The translations under genes were made by a program, and so were the position numbers. A stretch of 64,000 nucleotides of DNA from contig JAKQQP010000385.1 in NCBI GenBank assembly GCA_029564115.1, positions 1 to 64,000 of the forward strand, given 5' to 3'. Shown in pieces: positions 44,214 to 52,676 of this stretch (position 1 is its first letter; each line of letters begins with the position of its first letter). This stretch comes from Candidatus Rifleibacteriota bacterium. Lineage in GTDB: Bacteria > Riflebacteria > Ozemobacteria > Ozemobacterales > Ozemobacteraceae. The notes under the pieces were generated by a model. That model worked only from the letters and a program-made list of their open reading frames with translations. It was not told the origin of the DNA and ran no database searches.

Positions 44214-45157
44214 GCTGCCTCTTTCCTTTCTTCGCCGCTGGTAAGCTTGAGAAAAACGTCTTCGAGAGAGGCTTTGACCGGTGAAATTTCAGTAAAAATA
44301 CCGCCCATATCAGCCAGTTTTCGGAAAAGGCCATCGAAAGCATCAGCACTGCCAAGCCTGAGAATGAATTCGCAGGTGCCTGCCGTCTCAACCAGATCTG
44401 CAATTTCGGCATCCGGAACCTTTTCGATGGTTTCACGCCAGTTCTGATTTGCACTAGGTTTAAAGGTTATCTTCCAGGAGGGTTTGCCAGCCACCGTCTT
44501 TTCAAGGTTGGCAACGGAATCAACTGCGACGATTTCGCCCTCGTTGATAATCACGACACGCCCACAGGTCATGCTGACTTCGGGTAGAATGTGCGTAGAC
44601 AGAACTATGGTGTGGTCCTGGGCCAGATCTTTCACCAGACCGCGAATCTCGATGATCTGGTTCGGATCGAGGCCAACCGTGGGTTCGTCGAGAATCAGAA
44701 CTTCAGGGTTGTGAAGAAGTGCCTGAGCAAGCCCAACTCTCTGACGGTAACCCTTGGAAAGAGTGCCGATAACGCGTGGCAAACTTTCGAGCAGACCGAT
44801 TCTATCTGCAACATAGTCAATGCGGGTGCGGCGGAGTTTTGCCGGCAACTCACGCAACTCGCCAATAAAATTAAGATATGAACCAACTGTCATTTCTGGG
44901 TAAAGGGGTGGCGTTTCGGGCAGATAGCCCAGCCGGCGTCTTACCTCAAGAGAATCTTCAAAAACATCGAAACCAGCGACAGTTGCCGTTCCTGAGGTCG
45001 CAGGGATGAAACTGGTCAAAATACGCATCGCGGTCGTTTTGCCTGCCCCGTTCGGGCCGAGAAGCCCGAGAATTTCGCCTTTTTCGACGCTCAGATCGAT
45101 GCAGTTCAAAGCTCTGAAGTTATCGTAAAATTTCGTTACGTTCTTCATTTCGATCAC
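44210..45157 (-). CDS. ABC transporter ATP-binding protein (GldA-like)
   Basis: A 315-residue ATPase. Walker A is GPNGAGKTT, the signature is LSKGYRQRVGLAQ, Walker B is VLILDEPTVGLDP and the switch His lies in LSTHILPE. A C-terminal domain of about 90 residues, usual in ABC-2 exporter ATPases, follows. I used the GTG at 45155-45157, because AGGAGG lies 10 bases before it and the protein then begins (M)IEMKNVTKFYDN; the longest frame runs 54 residues further into non-coding leader. It is first in the operon. Confidence 0.93.
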   Translation of the reverse strand: MIEMKNVTKFYDNFRALNCIDLSVEKGEILGLLGPNGAGKTTAMRILTSFIPATSGTATVAGFDVFEDSLEVRRRLGYLPETPPLYPEMTVGSYLNFIGELRELPAKLRRTRIDYVADRIGLLESLPRVIGTLSKGYRQRVGLAQALLHNPEVLILDEPTVGLDPNQIIEIRGLVKDLAQDHTIVLSTHILPEVSMTCGRVVIINEGEIVAVDSVANLEKTVAGKPSWKITFKPSANQNWRETIEKVPDAEIADLVETAGTCEFILRLGSADAFDGLFRKLADMGGIFTEISPVKASLEDVFLKLTSGEERKEAA

Positions 45158-45189
45158 AGTCTGTTTTCCTCCTGATTCTGGAAAAACAA

Positions 45190-45212
45190 GGTCTAATTTC
45201 AAAAAATAGACC
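45190..45212. repeat. Inverted repeat in the ABC operon leader
   Basis: GGTCTA-N11-TAGACC between the ABC operon and the divergent glycosyltransferase gene. It could be an operator or leader hairpin of the ABC operon; no -35/-10 pair for that operon could be fixed nearby. Confidence 0.35.
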
Positions 45213-45276
45213 AGATAAAATTGGCAAAGTTCCAGATTTTTTTGTGCCCAGACGTTGAGGGCGAGGGATATAATTC

Positions 45277-45305
45277 TTGAAAAGTTCAGTATATTCTGCG
45301 ATAAT
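45277..45305 (+). promoter_or_regulatory. sigma70-type promoter of the glycosyltransferase pair
   Basis: TTGAAA (45277-45282), a 17-base spacer and GATAAT (45300-45305). Predicted start is near 45312; AAAGGA and the ATG at 45338 follow. Confidence 0.7.
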
Positions 45306-45337
45306 GCGCCTGAAATCAACTATAAAGGAATTGCGGC

Positions 45338-46105
45338 ATGCCCACCATCGGAATTTCAATGATTGCTCACAACGAAGAAAAGCAAATCGCCAAAGCTCTG
45401 CAATCTTCGTTGTTCGCAGATGATATAGTGGTTGTTGACTGCGAGTCAACAGATAAAACCGCAGAAATTGTTAAAAATTTTCCCCAGGCCCGTATTTTTT
45501 CGAGACCGAACAACAAAAATCTGAACCTGAACAAAAGCTTTGGCTTTGAACAACTCACCACCGACTGGATCTTCTACCTCGATCCTGACGAAATAATAAC
45601 CGAAGAACTGGCAGCCGAAATTAAAGAAGCAATTTGCAGTGAAAAGTTTGCAGCCTATAAACTGCCAAGACGCAATATCTTCTTCGGGCGCTGGCTCGCC
45701 CACGGCAGCCAGTACCCAGACACGCAGCTGAGGCTTTTTAAGCGCGGCCGAGCCTCTTTTCCCAATCGCCATGTTCACGAAATGCTTCAGGTAGACGGCG
45801 AAACAGGCAATCTGAAAAACGCTTTCGAGCATCACCCCTACCCTGAAGTCGCCGATTACATGAGAAAAATGATTTTTTACACAGGTTTTCAGGCTGAATA
45901 CTGGCACACCTCGGGTATGTCAGACAATGTTTTCAATACCCTCAGACACCTGTTTTTCAGGCCATATTTCAGGTTCTTACGCCGTTACCTTCTCAAACAA
46001 GGTTTCCGGGATGGCTGGCAGGGCTTCGCTGCTGCAGCCGGCGATGCTTTTCAGAACATTTTCAGCTATGCCAGATTTCTCGAATTACGGGGCCGCAACA
46101 GATGA
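45338..46105 (+). CDS. Family 2 glycosyltransferase, LPS-core type
   Basis: A 255-residue GT-A glycosyltransferase. The N-terminal ISMIAHNEEKQIAKAL and DDIVVVDCESTDKTAEI are the nucleotide-sugar-binding strand and loop, YLDPDEIITEEL supplies the DxD-like metal site, and a basic helical tail follows. The layout resembles the WaaE/KdtX-like glycosyltransferases that add sugars to lipopolysaccharide core. AAAGGA lies 8 bases before the ATG. It overlaps the next glycosyltransferase by four bases (ATGA), so the two act in the same glycan pathway. Confidence 0.88.
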   Translation: MPTIGISMIAHNEEKQIAKALQSSLFADDIVVVDCESTDKTAEIVKNFPQARIFSRPNNKNLNLNKSFGFEQLTTDWIFYLDPDEIITEELAAEIKEAICSEKFAAYKLPRRNIFFGRWLAHGSQYPDTQLRLFKRGRASFPNRHVHEMLQVDGETGNLKNAFEHHPYPEVADYMRKMIFYTGFQAEYWHTSGMSDNVFNTLRHLFFRPYFRFLRRYLLKQGFRDGWQGFAAAAGDAFQNIFSYARFLELRGRNR

Positions 46106-47229
46106 AAATAATTCAAATTTTAAATTCGCCAAACTGGAGCGGGGCCTCCAACTACTGCATTGCGGTAAGCCATGAGCTTATAAAACTGGGGCACGAAGTT
46201 CTTCTTCTTACCGAGCCTGGCAAGCCTCTCTACCGTGCTCAACAACTCGGAATTCCATACGACGACACCATAAGGCTCAACCATCGTAACCCCCTGCTTT
46301 TCGTTCACGCCATCAAACGCATGAAAGCGATTTTCAAAAAATTTCAGCCAGACATCATATCTTCGCACATCAATGAGGGCGCCTGGATGGCCGGACTGAT
46401 CGCCAGAAAGTCAGCGCCAAACGCAATCGTAGCAAGAATCAGAACAGATATAGACCCGCCCAAAGGGCATGTCATCAATCGTTATGTTCATCACACCTGG
46501 ACTGACCACATAGTCGTCGGTTCGATGCTGCACAAGAAGCTTTGCCAGCAAATTCTCGATTATTCAGCAGACCGTATCAGTGTGGTTTACGGCGGTGTCG
46601 ACACAGAAATGTTCCACCCTTCCCGTCGCGAATCATCAACCTTTCGCCAGGAAACAGGCTGCGAGGCCAACGAACTTCTGATTGGGCTTCTGGCAAGACT
46701 CGACCCGGTCAAGGGTCACGAATACGCAGTAGAAGCCATTGCTGCCCTGAAAGAACTGCCACTGAAATTCAAGCTGGTGGCCGCTGGCTATGAAAACGAG
46801 CGTACATTCGATTGGCTCAAGAATCTTGCCGCCGAAAAAGGGGTTGGCGACCGCCTGATCTGCCTCGGCCTGCGCAAAGACCTCCCAGAAGTGCTGGCTG
46901 CCCTTGATATCGGCCTGATAACATCAGTTGGTTCAGAGGCCAATTCCCGTGCTGCCCTTGAATTTATGGCGTCTGGCAAGCCAGTGGTCGGCACTTCGGT
47001 GGGAGTCATACCCGAAATAGTTCATGACGGCGAGCACGGCTTCATTGTTGGGCCACGCAACTCTTCAGAAACGGCTGTCGCCCTCGAAAAACTGCTGACC
47101 AGCCATATTTTGCGGAGCAAAATGGGAAAAGCGGCCCGGGAGCACGTCGAAGCCAACTTTTCTCTGCCCAGATTCGGGCTGATGATGGAATCCGTATATA
47201 AAAAACTCCTGACTGCCAGGCAAGCTTGA
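46102..47229 (+). CDS. Family 4 (GT-B) glycosyltransferase
   Basis: A 375-residue retaining glycosyltransferase of the GT4 kind. The N-domain starts MKIIQILNSPNWSGASNYC with the glycine-rich acceptor loop, and HINEGAWMAGLIARK lies mid-domain. The C-domain has GLLARLDPVKGHEYAVEAIA and the E-x7-E-type segment RAALEFMASGKPVVGTSVGV followed by PEIVHDGEHGFIV. Coupled translationally to the preceding GT2 enzyme. The sugar and acceptor cannot be given; LPS core or a surface glycan is likely. Confidence 0.9.
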   Translation: MKIIQILNSPNWSGASNYCIAVSHELIKLGHEVLLLTEPGKPLYRAQQLGIPYDDTIRLNHRNPLLFVHAIKRMKAIFKKFQPDIISSHINEGAWMAGLIARKSAPNAIVARIRTDIDPPKGHVINRYVHHTWTDHIVVGSMLHKKLCQQILDYSADRISVVYGGVDTEMFHPSRRESSTFRQETGCEANELLIGLLARLDPVKGHEYAVEAIAALKELPLKFKLVAAGYENERTFDWLKNLAAEKGVGDRLICLGLRKDLPEVLAALDIGLITSVGSEANSRAALEFMASGKPVVGTSVGVIPEIVHDGEHGFIVGPRNSSETAVALEKLLTSHILRSKMGKAAREHVEANFSLPRFGLMMESVYKKLLTARQA

Positions 47230-47250
47230 ACAATTTGCCTTTATTCGCTG

Positions 47251-47280
47251 TTGACTTCATGGCAGGCAATACAATAGAAT
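47251..47280 (+). promoter_or_regulatory. sigma70-type promoter of the GAF/GGDEF-like gene
   Basis: TTGACT (47251-47256), an 18-base spacer and TAGAAT (47275-47280). Predicted start near 47287, about 23 bases before the TTG start codon. Confidence 0.65.
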
Positions 47281-47309
47281 CCAGTGCAGCTGAAATGGGT
47301 ACACAATAA

Positions 47310-48767
47310 TTGAACATTTTTCGTAATTTTTCGATAAGATTCCGTTTGCTGGTAACCTTTTTCCTGGTTGCCGGCTTTCCTGTTTCCGTATTTTTCTACA
47401 TACATTATTCCGGGATTCCGGTAAGTATGGCTACCGTCGTTTTCATCGGTACAGTGACGTTGTTGATTGCGCTGGTAACCTCGCTTCTCGTTTCTACTTC
47501 ACTTCTTTCGCCGATCGGTGTAATTTTGCATTCGCTGCAGGTTTTTCAAACCAAAAAATCTGCTGCCAGCATCAACGACAATGGCCAGGATGAAATCGCC
47601 GAAGTGTCTTACGAACTCAACCGTATTTTCAGCGAATGGAACCAGGAAATAGTCGCTCTGGGTAAAAAACAATTCCACCAGGAAAAGGAACAGGAAAAAA
47701 CTCAAATTCAGATCAGCCTGAACGAGCAACAGCTCGTTTCGACCAGATCTTTGCTTAAAGTTGCCCAGACACTGAATACAACCTTCGATTTTCAAAGCAA
47801 TCTAAAAGCGATTCTTGACGAAGCAGTCTCGGCAATGAATGTACAATGGGCCTCGATTCTTTTGATAAATCGAGAGCGCCACGAGATGACCGTCGCCTGC
47901 GTCAGAGGCATCGAAAAAAGTCTTCTCGACGACCTGGCCGAAGAAGAATACCCCTCCATAAGACTCAAACCCCACGAAGGGCTTGCCGGTCAGGTAATAA
48001 AAGACGGTTTGCCCCTGATTGCCAACAAAGGCTTCAAAGATCCAAGATTCAAGCTCTTCAGCGAATTCAAAAACAAAGACGAGAAAGTAGCCAGCCTGCT
48101 TTGTGCCCCGATAGTGAGTTCAGACGGCATAGTTCTTGGCGTAATGAACCTCATCAACCGAATTATGCCACCGGTCTTCCGCAATGAAGATCTTCCATAC
48201 GTCAAAGATCTCTGTATGCTGGCTTCGCTCATCATCGAACGCAACCGTATGTACAGCAATCTTTTCGTAGACGAGCACACAGGCCTGTCGGCTCACAATG
48301 TCTGGAAAGGCTATTTCGCCGAAGAGTCTGCCCGCGCAGTCCGCTATGCCCAGACGCTGAGCCTTGTAATCGCCGACATAGACAACTTCAAGCACATTGT
48401 CGGCGAAACGAATGCTGAATTTGCGTCTCAGGTAACTGGCACCTGCGGCCATATTATCGGCCGGGCGCTTCGCGACACTGACACGGCTTCGTGCGTTCAG
48501 GAAAGATTCTTCATCCTGCTTCCCAACACTGATGTTGCCGGAGCCGTTTACCTCACCGGTCGCATCAAAGAAGCGATAGAAAACACTTCTCTCGAGTTCG
48601 ACGGCAGGAAACTGACCCTGACCATATCTGCCGGTATTGCCAGTTACCCGGAAACCACAAGTGACATTCGCAACCTGCTGAAATCATCGGTCGTAGCCGC
48701 GACTCAGGCACGCGAAGCAGGTGGGAACCGGGCTGTAATATATAAACCTGACACCAGATCAATGTAA
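47310..48767 (+). CDS. Membrane GAF protein with a degenerate GGDEF domain
   Basis: A 485-residue membrane sensor. Two helices (about 11-32 and 40-65) are followed by a HAMP-like and coiled-coil linker to about 150, a GAF domain (155-305) and a GGDEF-fold domain (318-475). The domain keeps the outline (DEHTGL at the start, SLVIADIDNFKHIVG, and TISAGIASYP), but the catalytic GG(D/E)EF is CVQERF (395-400). It therefore should not make cyclic-di-GMP; it may bind GTP or c-di-GMP, or act by dimerisation. The start is the TTG at 47310 (the only start giving the whole first helix); the ribosome site is weak. A promoter lies just upstream, so it is separate from the glycosyltransferases. Confidence 0.85.
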   Translation: MNIFRNFSIRFRLLVTFFLVAGFPVSVFFYIHYSGIPVSMATVVFIGTVTLLIALVTSLLVSTSLLSPIGVILHSLQVFQTKKSAASINDNGQDEIAEVSYELNRIFSEWNQEIVALGKKQFHQEKEQEKTQIQISLNEQQLVSTRSLLKVAQTLNTTFDFQSNLKAILDEAVSAMNVQWASILLINRERHEMTVACVRGIEKSLLDDLAEEEYPSIRLKPHEGLAGQVIKDGLPLIANKGFKDPRFKLFSEFKNKDEKVASLLCAPIVSSDGIVLGVMNLINRIMPPVFRNEDLPYVKDLCMLASLIIERNRMYSNLFVDEHTGLSAHNVWKGYFAEESARAVRYAQTLSLVIADIDNFKHIVGETNAEFASQVTGTCGHIIGRALRDTDTASCVQERFFILLPNTDVAGAVYLTGRIKEAIENTSLEFDGRKLTLTISAGIASYPETTSDIRNLLKSSVVAATQAREAGGNRAVIYKPDTRSM

Positions 48768-48806
48768 ATTTGATCGACACATTTTATTTAACTCATCGAG
48801 GTTGCC

Positions 48807-50771
48807 ATGTCAGCAGGAAAATCTTTCTATATCACCACTCCCCTCTACTACGCCAACGATGAACTCCACATCGGGCACGCTTTTTCGACCCTGGCAGCCG
48901 ATATAGCCAGTCGATACCAGCGCTCCATGGGGCGCGAAGTCCACTTTCTCACTGGTTCTGACGAACATGGCCAGAAGGTGGAACAGGCTGCAAAGGCTCG
49001 AGGTCTTTCTCCCCTCGCCCATACCGATAGCCTGGTCGAAAAATTCAAATCACTGTGGGAACTGCTTGACATCACCTACGATGACTTTATCCGTACCACT
49101 GAAGATCGCCATAAAAAAGTAGTCTGCCACGCGCTTGACCAGCTCTGGCAGAAAGGCGATATCTATGAAGCTGAATACAGTGGCTGGTATTGTACCCCCT
49201 GCGAACGTTTCTGGACAGAAAAAGAAGTTCCCGAAAAACTTTGCCCGGACTGCAAAAGAGCCGTACAGGAAATTTCTGAAAAAAATTACTTTTTCAAAAT
49301 GTCCAAATATCAGCAGCAGTTGATAGACCATATCAACAACAACCCTGGTTTTATCAGACCCGAGAATCGCCGCAATGAAGTTCTCGGTTTTTTAAGGCAG
49401 CCGCTGGGCGATTTGTGCATAAGCAGACCAAAAGCTCGATTGTCATGGGGTATTGAACTGCCGTTCGCCCCTGACTACGTTACTTACGTCTGGTTCGATG
49501 CTCTCACCAATTACATTTCGGCGGTAGGCTACCCCTTCGACATGGAAAAATTCAACCGCCTGTGGCCGGCTTCATGCCATCTCATCGGCAAAGATATTCT
49601 GACGACCCACGCGGTATACTGGAGCACAATGCTTATGGCGCTTGGCCTCAGTTTACCCGAATGCATTTTTGCCCACGGATGGTGGGTTACCGGCGAGGGC
49701 AAAATGTCAAAATCTGTAGGCAACATCATCAATCCGCGCGAGCTTGTGGCTCGCTTCGGGTTAGACCCTTTCAGATTCTATCTGTTTCGCGAAATGGTAT
49801 TTGGCATGGATGCCACCTACACGGAAGAAAACTTTATTCTTCGCTATAATGCCGACCTGGCCAACGATTATGGCAATCTTTGCCAGCGCATGCTTCCGAT
49901 GCTTATAAAAAACCGGGAAGGGCGCTTTCATAAAGTTGCTCCGACGCTGCCACAAAGCAAAGAAATCGAGCAACTTGCCGCTGCGGTCAAAGCTGATTAC
50001 GTATCGGCCATGGATAATTTTCTTTATCACGATGCCTTGAAACGCACCTGGGACCTGATTCAACGCCTGAATAAATACGTTGACGAAACCGCCCCCTGGA
50101 AACTCGCCAAAGAAGAAAACTGGGCTGTTCTCGATGAAGTTTTTTACACAATTGGTGAAAGTATCAGATTCGTTTCTCACCTGGTCGAGCCTTTCATGCC
50201 TCACCTCGCCCCTGAATTCCTCAAGCAGATTGGTTGCGACAAAAATAAAGTCAGCATCAAAGATCTCAGCTGGGGGCAACTGGCTGACGGTACCAGATGT
50301 ACAGAGCCAAGCCCAATGTTTCCGAGACTTGAGACCGAAAGAATTCAGAATCTCAAAAAAGGCGGCAAAACAGACAAATCAGATACCAAAGAGAAAAATG
50401 CCCAGCCGGCGGCCGCAAAACCAGCCCTTATCAGTGCCGAAAACGGTCTGGTAAGCTTTGATGACTTTCTCAAAACCGAACTTTGCATCGCCCGCATAGA
50501 AACGGCCGAAAAAGTCGAAAACGCCGACAAGCTTTTACAATTAACCGTCAATATTGCAGACGAAACCCGTACTCTTGTCGCAGGCATTGCCGCCTTCTAC
50601 AAACCAGAAGAGCTTGTCGGCAAACAGGTGGTAATGGTCAAAAATCTAAAGCCGGCCAAAATAAGAGGCATTGTTTCTCACGGCATGATTCTTGCCGCAG
50701 GCACTGAAGACGGCGGTCTGGCTCTTGTCACTCCTGACAAGCCCGCCAAAACCGGCATCCGGGTTAAGTAA
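48807..50771 (+). CDS. metG: Methionyl-tRNA synthetase
   Basis: Charges elongator and initiator tRNA-Met. A 654-residue class I enzyme with HIGH (ELHIGHAFS), a zinc-binding connective peptide with one knuckle pair (CTPCERFW then CPDCKR), KMSKS (GKMSKSVGNII), the anticodon-binding helical domain, a Lys/Ala-rich linker, and a C-terminal tRNA-binding OB domain (DDFLKTELCIARIETAEKVE to the end). GAGG lies 5 bases before the ATG. Its stop overlaps the tatD start by one base (TAATG). Confidence 0.98.
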   Translation: MSAGKSFYITTPLYYANDELHIGHAFSTLAADIASRYQRSMGREVHFLTGSDEHGQKVEQAAKARGLSPLAHTDSLVEKFKSLWELLDITYDDFIRTTEDRHKKVVCHALDQLWQKGDIYEAEYSGWYCTPCERFWTEKEVPEKLCPDCKRAVQEISEKNYFFKMSKYQQQLIDHINNNPGFIRPENRRNEVLGFLRQPLGDLCISRPKARLSWGIELPFAPDYVTYVWFDALTNYISAVGYPFDMEKFNRLWPASCHLIGKDILTTHAVYWSTMLMALGLSLPECIFAHGWWVTGEGKMSKSVGNIINPRELVARFGLDPFRFYLFREMVFGMDATYTEENFILRYNADLANDYGNLCQRMLPMLIKNREGRFHKVAPTLPQSKEIEQLAAAVKADYVSAMDNFLYHDALKRTWDLIQRLNKYVDETAPWKLAKEENWAVLDEVFYTIGESIRFVSHLVEPFMPHLAPEFLKQIGCDKNKVSIKDLSWGQLADGTRCTEPSPMFPRLETERIQNLKKGGKTDKSDTKEKNAQPAAAKPALISAENGLVSFDDFLKTELCIARIETAEKVENADKLLQLTVNIADETRTLVAGIAAFYKPEELVGKQVVMVKNLKPAKIRGIVSHGMILAAGTEDGGLALVTPDKPAKTGIRVK

Positions 50772-51553
50772 TGTCTCTATTGCCTTTAATAGATGTTCAC
50801 GCACATCTTCAGGACGACAAATTTCATGAAGATTGTGACGAAGTCGTAAAAAGAGCTGTGGCAGCCGGTGTAACCCACATTATCAATGCCGGAACCAGTC
50901 TGACAGATTCAAAAAAAGCCCTGGACGTGGCGAGACAGCACCAATGTTGTCTCGCCCTTGTCGGGGTACACCCTCACGATGCGACGACCTTTGACGAACA
51001 CACTCTTGAACAACTGACCAGTCTTACGGCTGACCCTAATGTTCTTGGTATCGGTGAAATCGGCCTTGATTTTCACTACGACTTTTCGCCTCGGGAAACT
51101 CAGTTGCGGGTGTTTGTTGAGCTCTGGCAGCTGGCGGCGAAGCTGCGACTGCCGGCTGTAATTCATGTTAGAGAAGCCTACGATAGCTTTTTCTCTGCCA
51201 TTGAAGGCCTCGCTGCCCCCAAAAAAGTTCTGCTTCACTGCTTCTCTGGCGATCTTGAAATTGCCCAAATAGCCTCTGAAAAAGGGTTTCACTTTTCAAC
51301 CGGCGGAGCCTTGACATACCCGAAATCTGAAATGACAAGGGAAGTTTTCAGAATGCTTCCGCTCGACAGAATTCATCTTGAAACCGACTGCCCATATCTG
51401 GCTCCACAACCACGAAGGGGCAAAAGAAACGAACCGTCCTATCTGCAGTTCACCCTGGATTTCATCGCAGGTCTGCGAAATGTGTCGAGAGATGAGATGG
51501 CGACAATACTGCAACGCAATGCAATTGACTTTTTTGGTGAAAGGCTGGCCTGA
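50771..51553 (+). CDS. TatD-family metal-dependent hydrolase
   Basis: A 260-residue TIM-barrel hydrolase of the TatD/YcfH group. Motifs are DVHAHLQDDKF (HxH), GEIGLDFHYD, PAVIHVRE, LLHCFSGD and ETDCPYLAP, all five signatures. Family members are 3'-5' DNA/RNA exonucleases or DNases with a two-metal centre; a TatD-YcfH split is not resolved here. Its start overlaps the metG stop, and metG-tatD neighbourhood is common in bacteria, often with ksgA. Confidence 0.95.
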   Translation: MSLLPLIDVHAHLQDDKFHEDCDEVVKRAVAAGVTHIINAGTSLTDSKKALDVARQHQCCLALVGVHPHDATTFDEHTLEQLTSLTADPNVLGIGEIGLDFHYDFSPRETQLRVFVELWQLAAKLRLPAVIHVREAYDSFFSAIEGLAAPKKVLLHCFSGDLEIAQIASEKGFHFSTGGALTYPKSEMTREVFRMLPLDRIHLETDCPYLAPQPRRGKRNEPSYLQFTLDFIAGLRNVSRDEMATILQRNAIDFFGERLA

Positions 51554-51555
51554 GA

Positions 51556-52647
51556 ATGGAATCACAAAGACTGGAGTTCAATCGCCGCAGTGTTAACGAA
51601 CTGATACTTGGCAATGATATCGTCAAAGATACTGTTGCCAGACTCCTGCGTTTTCGTGTTGGCAGGCACTGCGCCATAGTCACCAACGAAACCGTTGCCA
51701 AATGGTATTTGCAGCCTCTGCTTTCCGAGCTCAAGTCCAGGGGTTTCACCGCCAATGAGATAATAGTTCCGGACGGCGAAAAATATAAAAATTACGAAAC
51801 GGCCAGCTCTATCATTAACCGCCTCTGCGAACTTGGCATAGATAGAGATTGCCCGTTGATAGCCCTTGGAGGTGGCGTGGTATGCGACCTGACAGGCTTC
51901 GTCGCCTCTGTCTTCAAGCGCGGCGTACCTCTGGCGCTGCTGCCAACTTCCCTGCTGGCAATGGTAGACGCATGCATTGGCGGGAAAAACGCCATCAATC
52001 TGGATGCCGGCAAAAATCTGATTGGCACCTTTTATCAGCCTTTTTTTACAGCCATTGACGTGGCGGTGTTGCGCACTCTGCCTCTCGGGCAGCTTGCGTA
52101 TGGACTTGTTGAAGCGATAAAGCACGGTGCAATAGCAGACGGTGCCTATTACCGATTCATTTTAAAGAACCTTGGTGACATAAAATCAAAGCAGTTACCG
52201 CTGCTGCAAAGATTGATCAGACGTTCGATCCACATCAAAAAAACTTTCGTAGCCAACGACGAGCTTGACCAGAGCAGCCGTATGCACCTGAATTTCGGTC
52301 ACACGTTCGGGCACGCTCTCGAAGCGACCGGCAATTACATCAGGCTGCATCACGGCGAAGCGGTCGGGCTTGGCATGCTGATGGCCCTGAAAGCATCTTC
52401 GGCAGCAGGCGTTCTTGAAGAAGATTATTCAGAAAGCTTGAAGTCGATCCTGAAAGAATGCGGCCTGCCAACTCAGATCCCCGGCGAAATGGATAAAAAA
52501 GAGATTCTTAACAATCTCACACAGGATAAAAAAAAGAACCAGAACAGCTATCAGTTTGTTCTCCCCAAATCGCTTGGGCGCACGATCGTGCATAAAGTTG
52601 AGCCTGGTAAATTAGAAGACTTTCTTGCTGCGGCAATGAATTTTTAA
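51556..52647 (+). CDS. aroB: 3-dehydroquinate synthase
   Basis: Second step of the shikimate pathway: DAHP to 3-dehydroquinate, with NAD and a divalent metal. At 363 residues the length is typical. Motifs are the NAD-binding ALGGGVVCDLTGFVASVFKR, PTSLLAMVDACIGGKNAIN, and metal-binding GLVEAIKHG, LNFGHTFGHALE and HHGEAVGLGM. It begins 2 bases after the tatD stop, so it is part of the metG-tatD-aroB set. No other shikimate gene is in the window. Confidence 0.97.
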   Translation: MESQRLEFNRRSVNELILGNDIVKDTVARLLRFRVGRHCAIVTNETVAKWYLQPLLSELKSRGFTANEIIVPDGEKYKNYETASSIINRLCELGIDRDCPLIALGGGVVCDLTGFVASVFKRGVPLALLPTSLLAMVDACIGGKNAINLDAGKNLIGTFYQPFFTAIDVAVLRTLPLGQLAYGLVEAIKHGAIADGAYYRFILKNLGDIKSKQLPLLQRLIRRSIHIKKTFVANDELDQSSRMHLNFGHTFGHALEATGNYIRLHHGEAVGLGMLMALKASSAAGVLEEDYSESLKSILKECGLPTQIPGEMDKKEILNNLTQDKKKNQNSYQFVLPKSLGRTIVHKVEPGKLEDFLAAAMNF

Positions 52648-52676
52648 ATAATAAAGATAGAGTTAAGGATGGCGAA

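Noticed and set aside
52648..52676. AdoCbl riboswitch before the B12-dependent ribonucleotide reductase
   Set aside because: The 29-base gap to aroB is far too short for the element.
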